This document shows, in pieces, positions 5,442-5,928 of a stretch of 5,928 bases of DNA. Under the pieces are notes generated by a model, which was not told the DNA's origin, made no database searches, and saw nothing but the letters and a program-made list of their open reading frames with translations. The stretch is from Alphaproteobacteria bacterium (GTDB lineage Bacteria > Pseudomonadota > Alphaproteobacteria > Rickettsiales > UBA3002): NCBI GenBank assembly GCA_021732545.1, contig JAKFUW010000186.1:1-5928 (forward strand), given 5' to 3'. The first letter of the stretch is position 1, and every line of letters starts with the position of its first letter. A program made the translations under genes and the position numbers.

Positions 5442-5928
5442 ATTTACAGTGCTGCTTTGTGTGTGCGCGGCGCTTGCGGCGTGCCAATCATTGCCAACCT
5501 GGATAGGCGGCGATCCGGTGAAAGAAGAAAAGCTCAAAGGCTCGCGCATTGCGGTGCTCGATTATCAGGGACAAATTACTCCCGATGCGCAAGTGGCCGA
5601 TGAAAAAGTCACCCTGCTTGCGCCTGAAATAAACAAGCAATGGGCGTCGGAAACCGATGCACAAAATCAAGGCTTTGAAAATTTGGCGGTGAGTGGATTC
5701 AATGAGGCACAAAGCGCCAGCGTCGGCGAAGGTAATGGCTGGGAAACGCTGTTGATTACTCAACCCGTAATAGCAGATGGCACGCTGTTTGCGATGGATG
5801 CAAACGGCTATGTGGCAGCCTATGATGCCGCCGATATCGACCGCGTTTTATGGAAATCGGATCAAGCGGTGACGCCCGAAGAAGAAGCGGTGGGAGGCGG
5901 TGGTTTAGCCTATAGCAACGGCGTGCTC
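5431..5928 (+). CDS. bamB: BamB-type outer-membrane assembly lipoprotein (partial)
   Basis: The reading frame is open from ATG 5431 to the window edge (166 codons), so the gene is cut at its 3' end. It begins with a lipoprotein signal: a hydrophobic stretch followed by L-A-A-C with Cys18. A spacer then leads to G-S-R-I-A-V-L-D and, from about residue 109, a propeller-blade pattern: PVIADGTLFAMDANGYVAAY, D-x-D-R-V-L-W-K, then G-G-G-G-L-A-Y-S-N-G-V-L. This is the PQQ-like beta-propeller repeat of BamB, a subunit of the BAM complex that inserts outer-membrane proteins. The start overlaps the previous gene by 11 nt (ATG 5431) or 8 nt (ATG 5434). No ribosome-binding site is evident, so translation probably depends on coupling. 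A complete BamB would need roughly 250-300 more residues; in many genomes der follows. Confidence 0.85.
   Translation, partial: MMNRFTVLLCVCAALAACQSLPTWIGGDPVKEEKLKGSRIAVLDYQGQITPDAQVADEKVTLLAPEINKQWASETDAQNQGFENLAVSGFNEAQSASVGEGNGWETLLITQPVIADGTLFAMDANGYVAAYDAADIDRVLWKSDQAVTPEEEAVGGGGLAYSNGVL

Overview
The window looks like a chromosomal segment of an alphaproteobacterium. The evidence is a Caulobacter-type Cpa/Tad pilus gene set (cpaB, cpaC, cpaD), a perfect CtrA-type box in the promoter region, and a gene order of GMP synthase, YfgM/TPR-like membrane protein and BamB-type lipoprotein. Genus cannot be assigned from this sequence. The pilus half and the intergenic DNA are visibly richer in A+T than the guaA half.

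Layout. Positions 1-120 are non-coding, very AT-rich and packed with inverted repeats. Positions 121-3035 hold three minus-strand genes transcribed right to left as cpaB, cpaC, cpaD. They overlap at both junctions (11 nt, and a TGATG stop/start), so they form one tight operon. They encode the CpaB periplasmic assembly protein, the CpaC outer-membrane secretin and the CpaD-like lipoprotein. cpaC is split by a one-base frameshift at about 1079-1090. The rest of a Tad machine (ATPases, inner-membrane platform, pilin, prepilin peptidase) is not in the window; some may follow beyond position 1.

Positions 3036-3236 are a divergent control region. It contains a perfect 14-bp palindrome (3126-3139), a perfect TTAA-N7-TTAA CtrA-type site (3148-3162), and a consensus TTGACA -35 inside an inverted repeat just ahead of guaA. 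The spacing suggests that guaA mRNA could be leaderless.

Positions 3237-5928 hold a plus-strand housekeeping operon: guaA (GMP synthase), a single-pass membrane protein with TPR-like helices (YfgM-like), and the 5' part of a BamB-type outer-membrane assembly lipoprotein cut by the window edge. Spacing is 6 nt and then an 11-nt overlap.

I found no new defence or mobile system. The points most worth a second look are the regulatory architecture between the pilus and guaA operons, the repeat cluster at 17-99, the cpaC frameshift, and a substitution in the GuaA glutaminase His-x-Glu motif.
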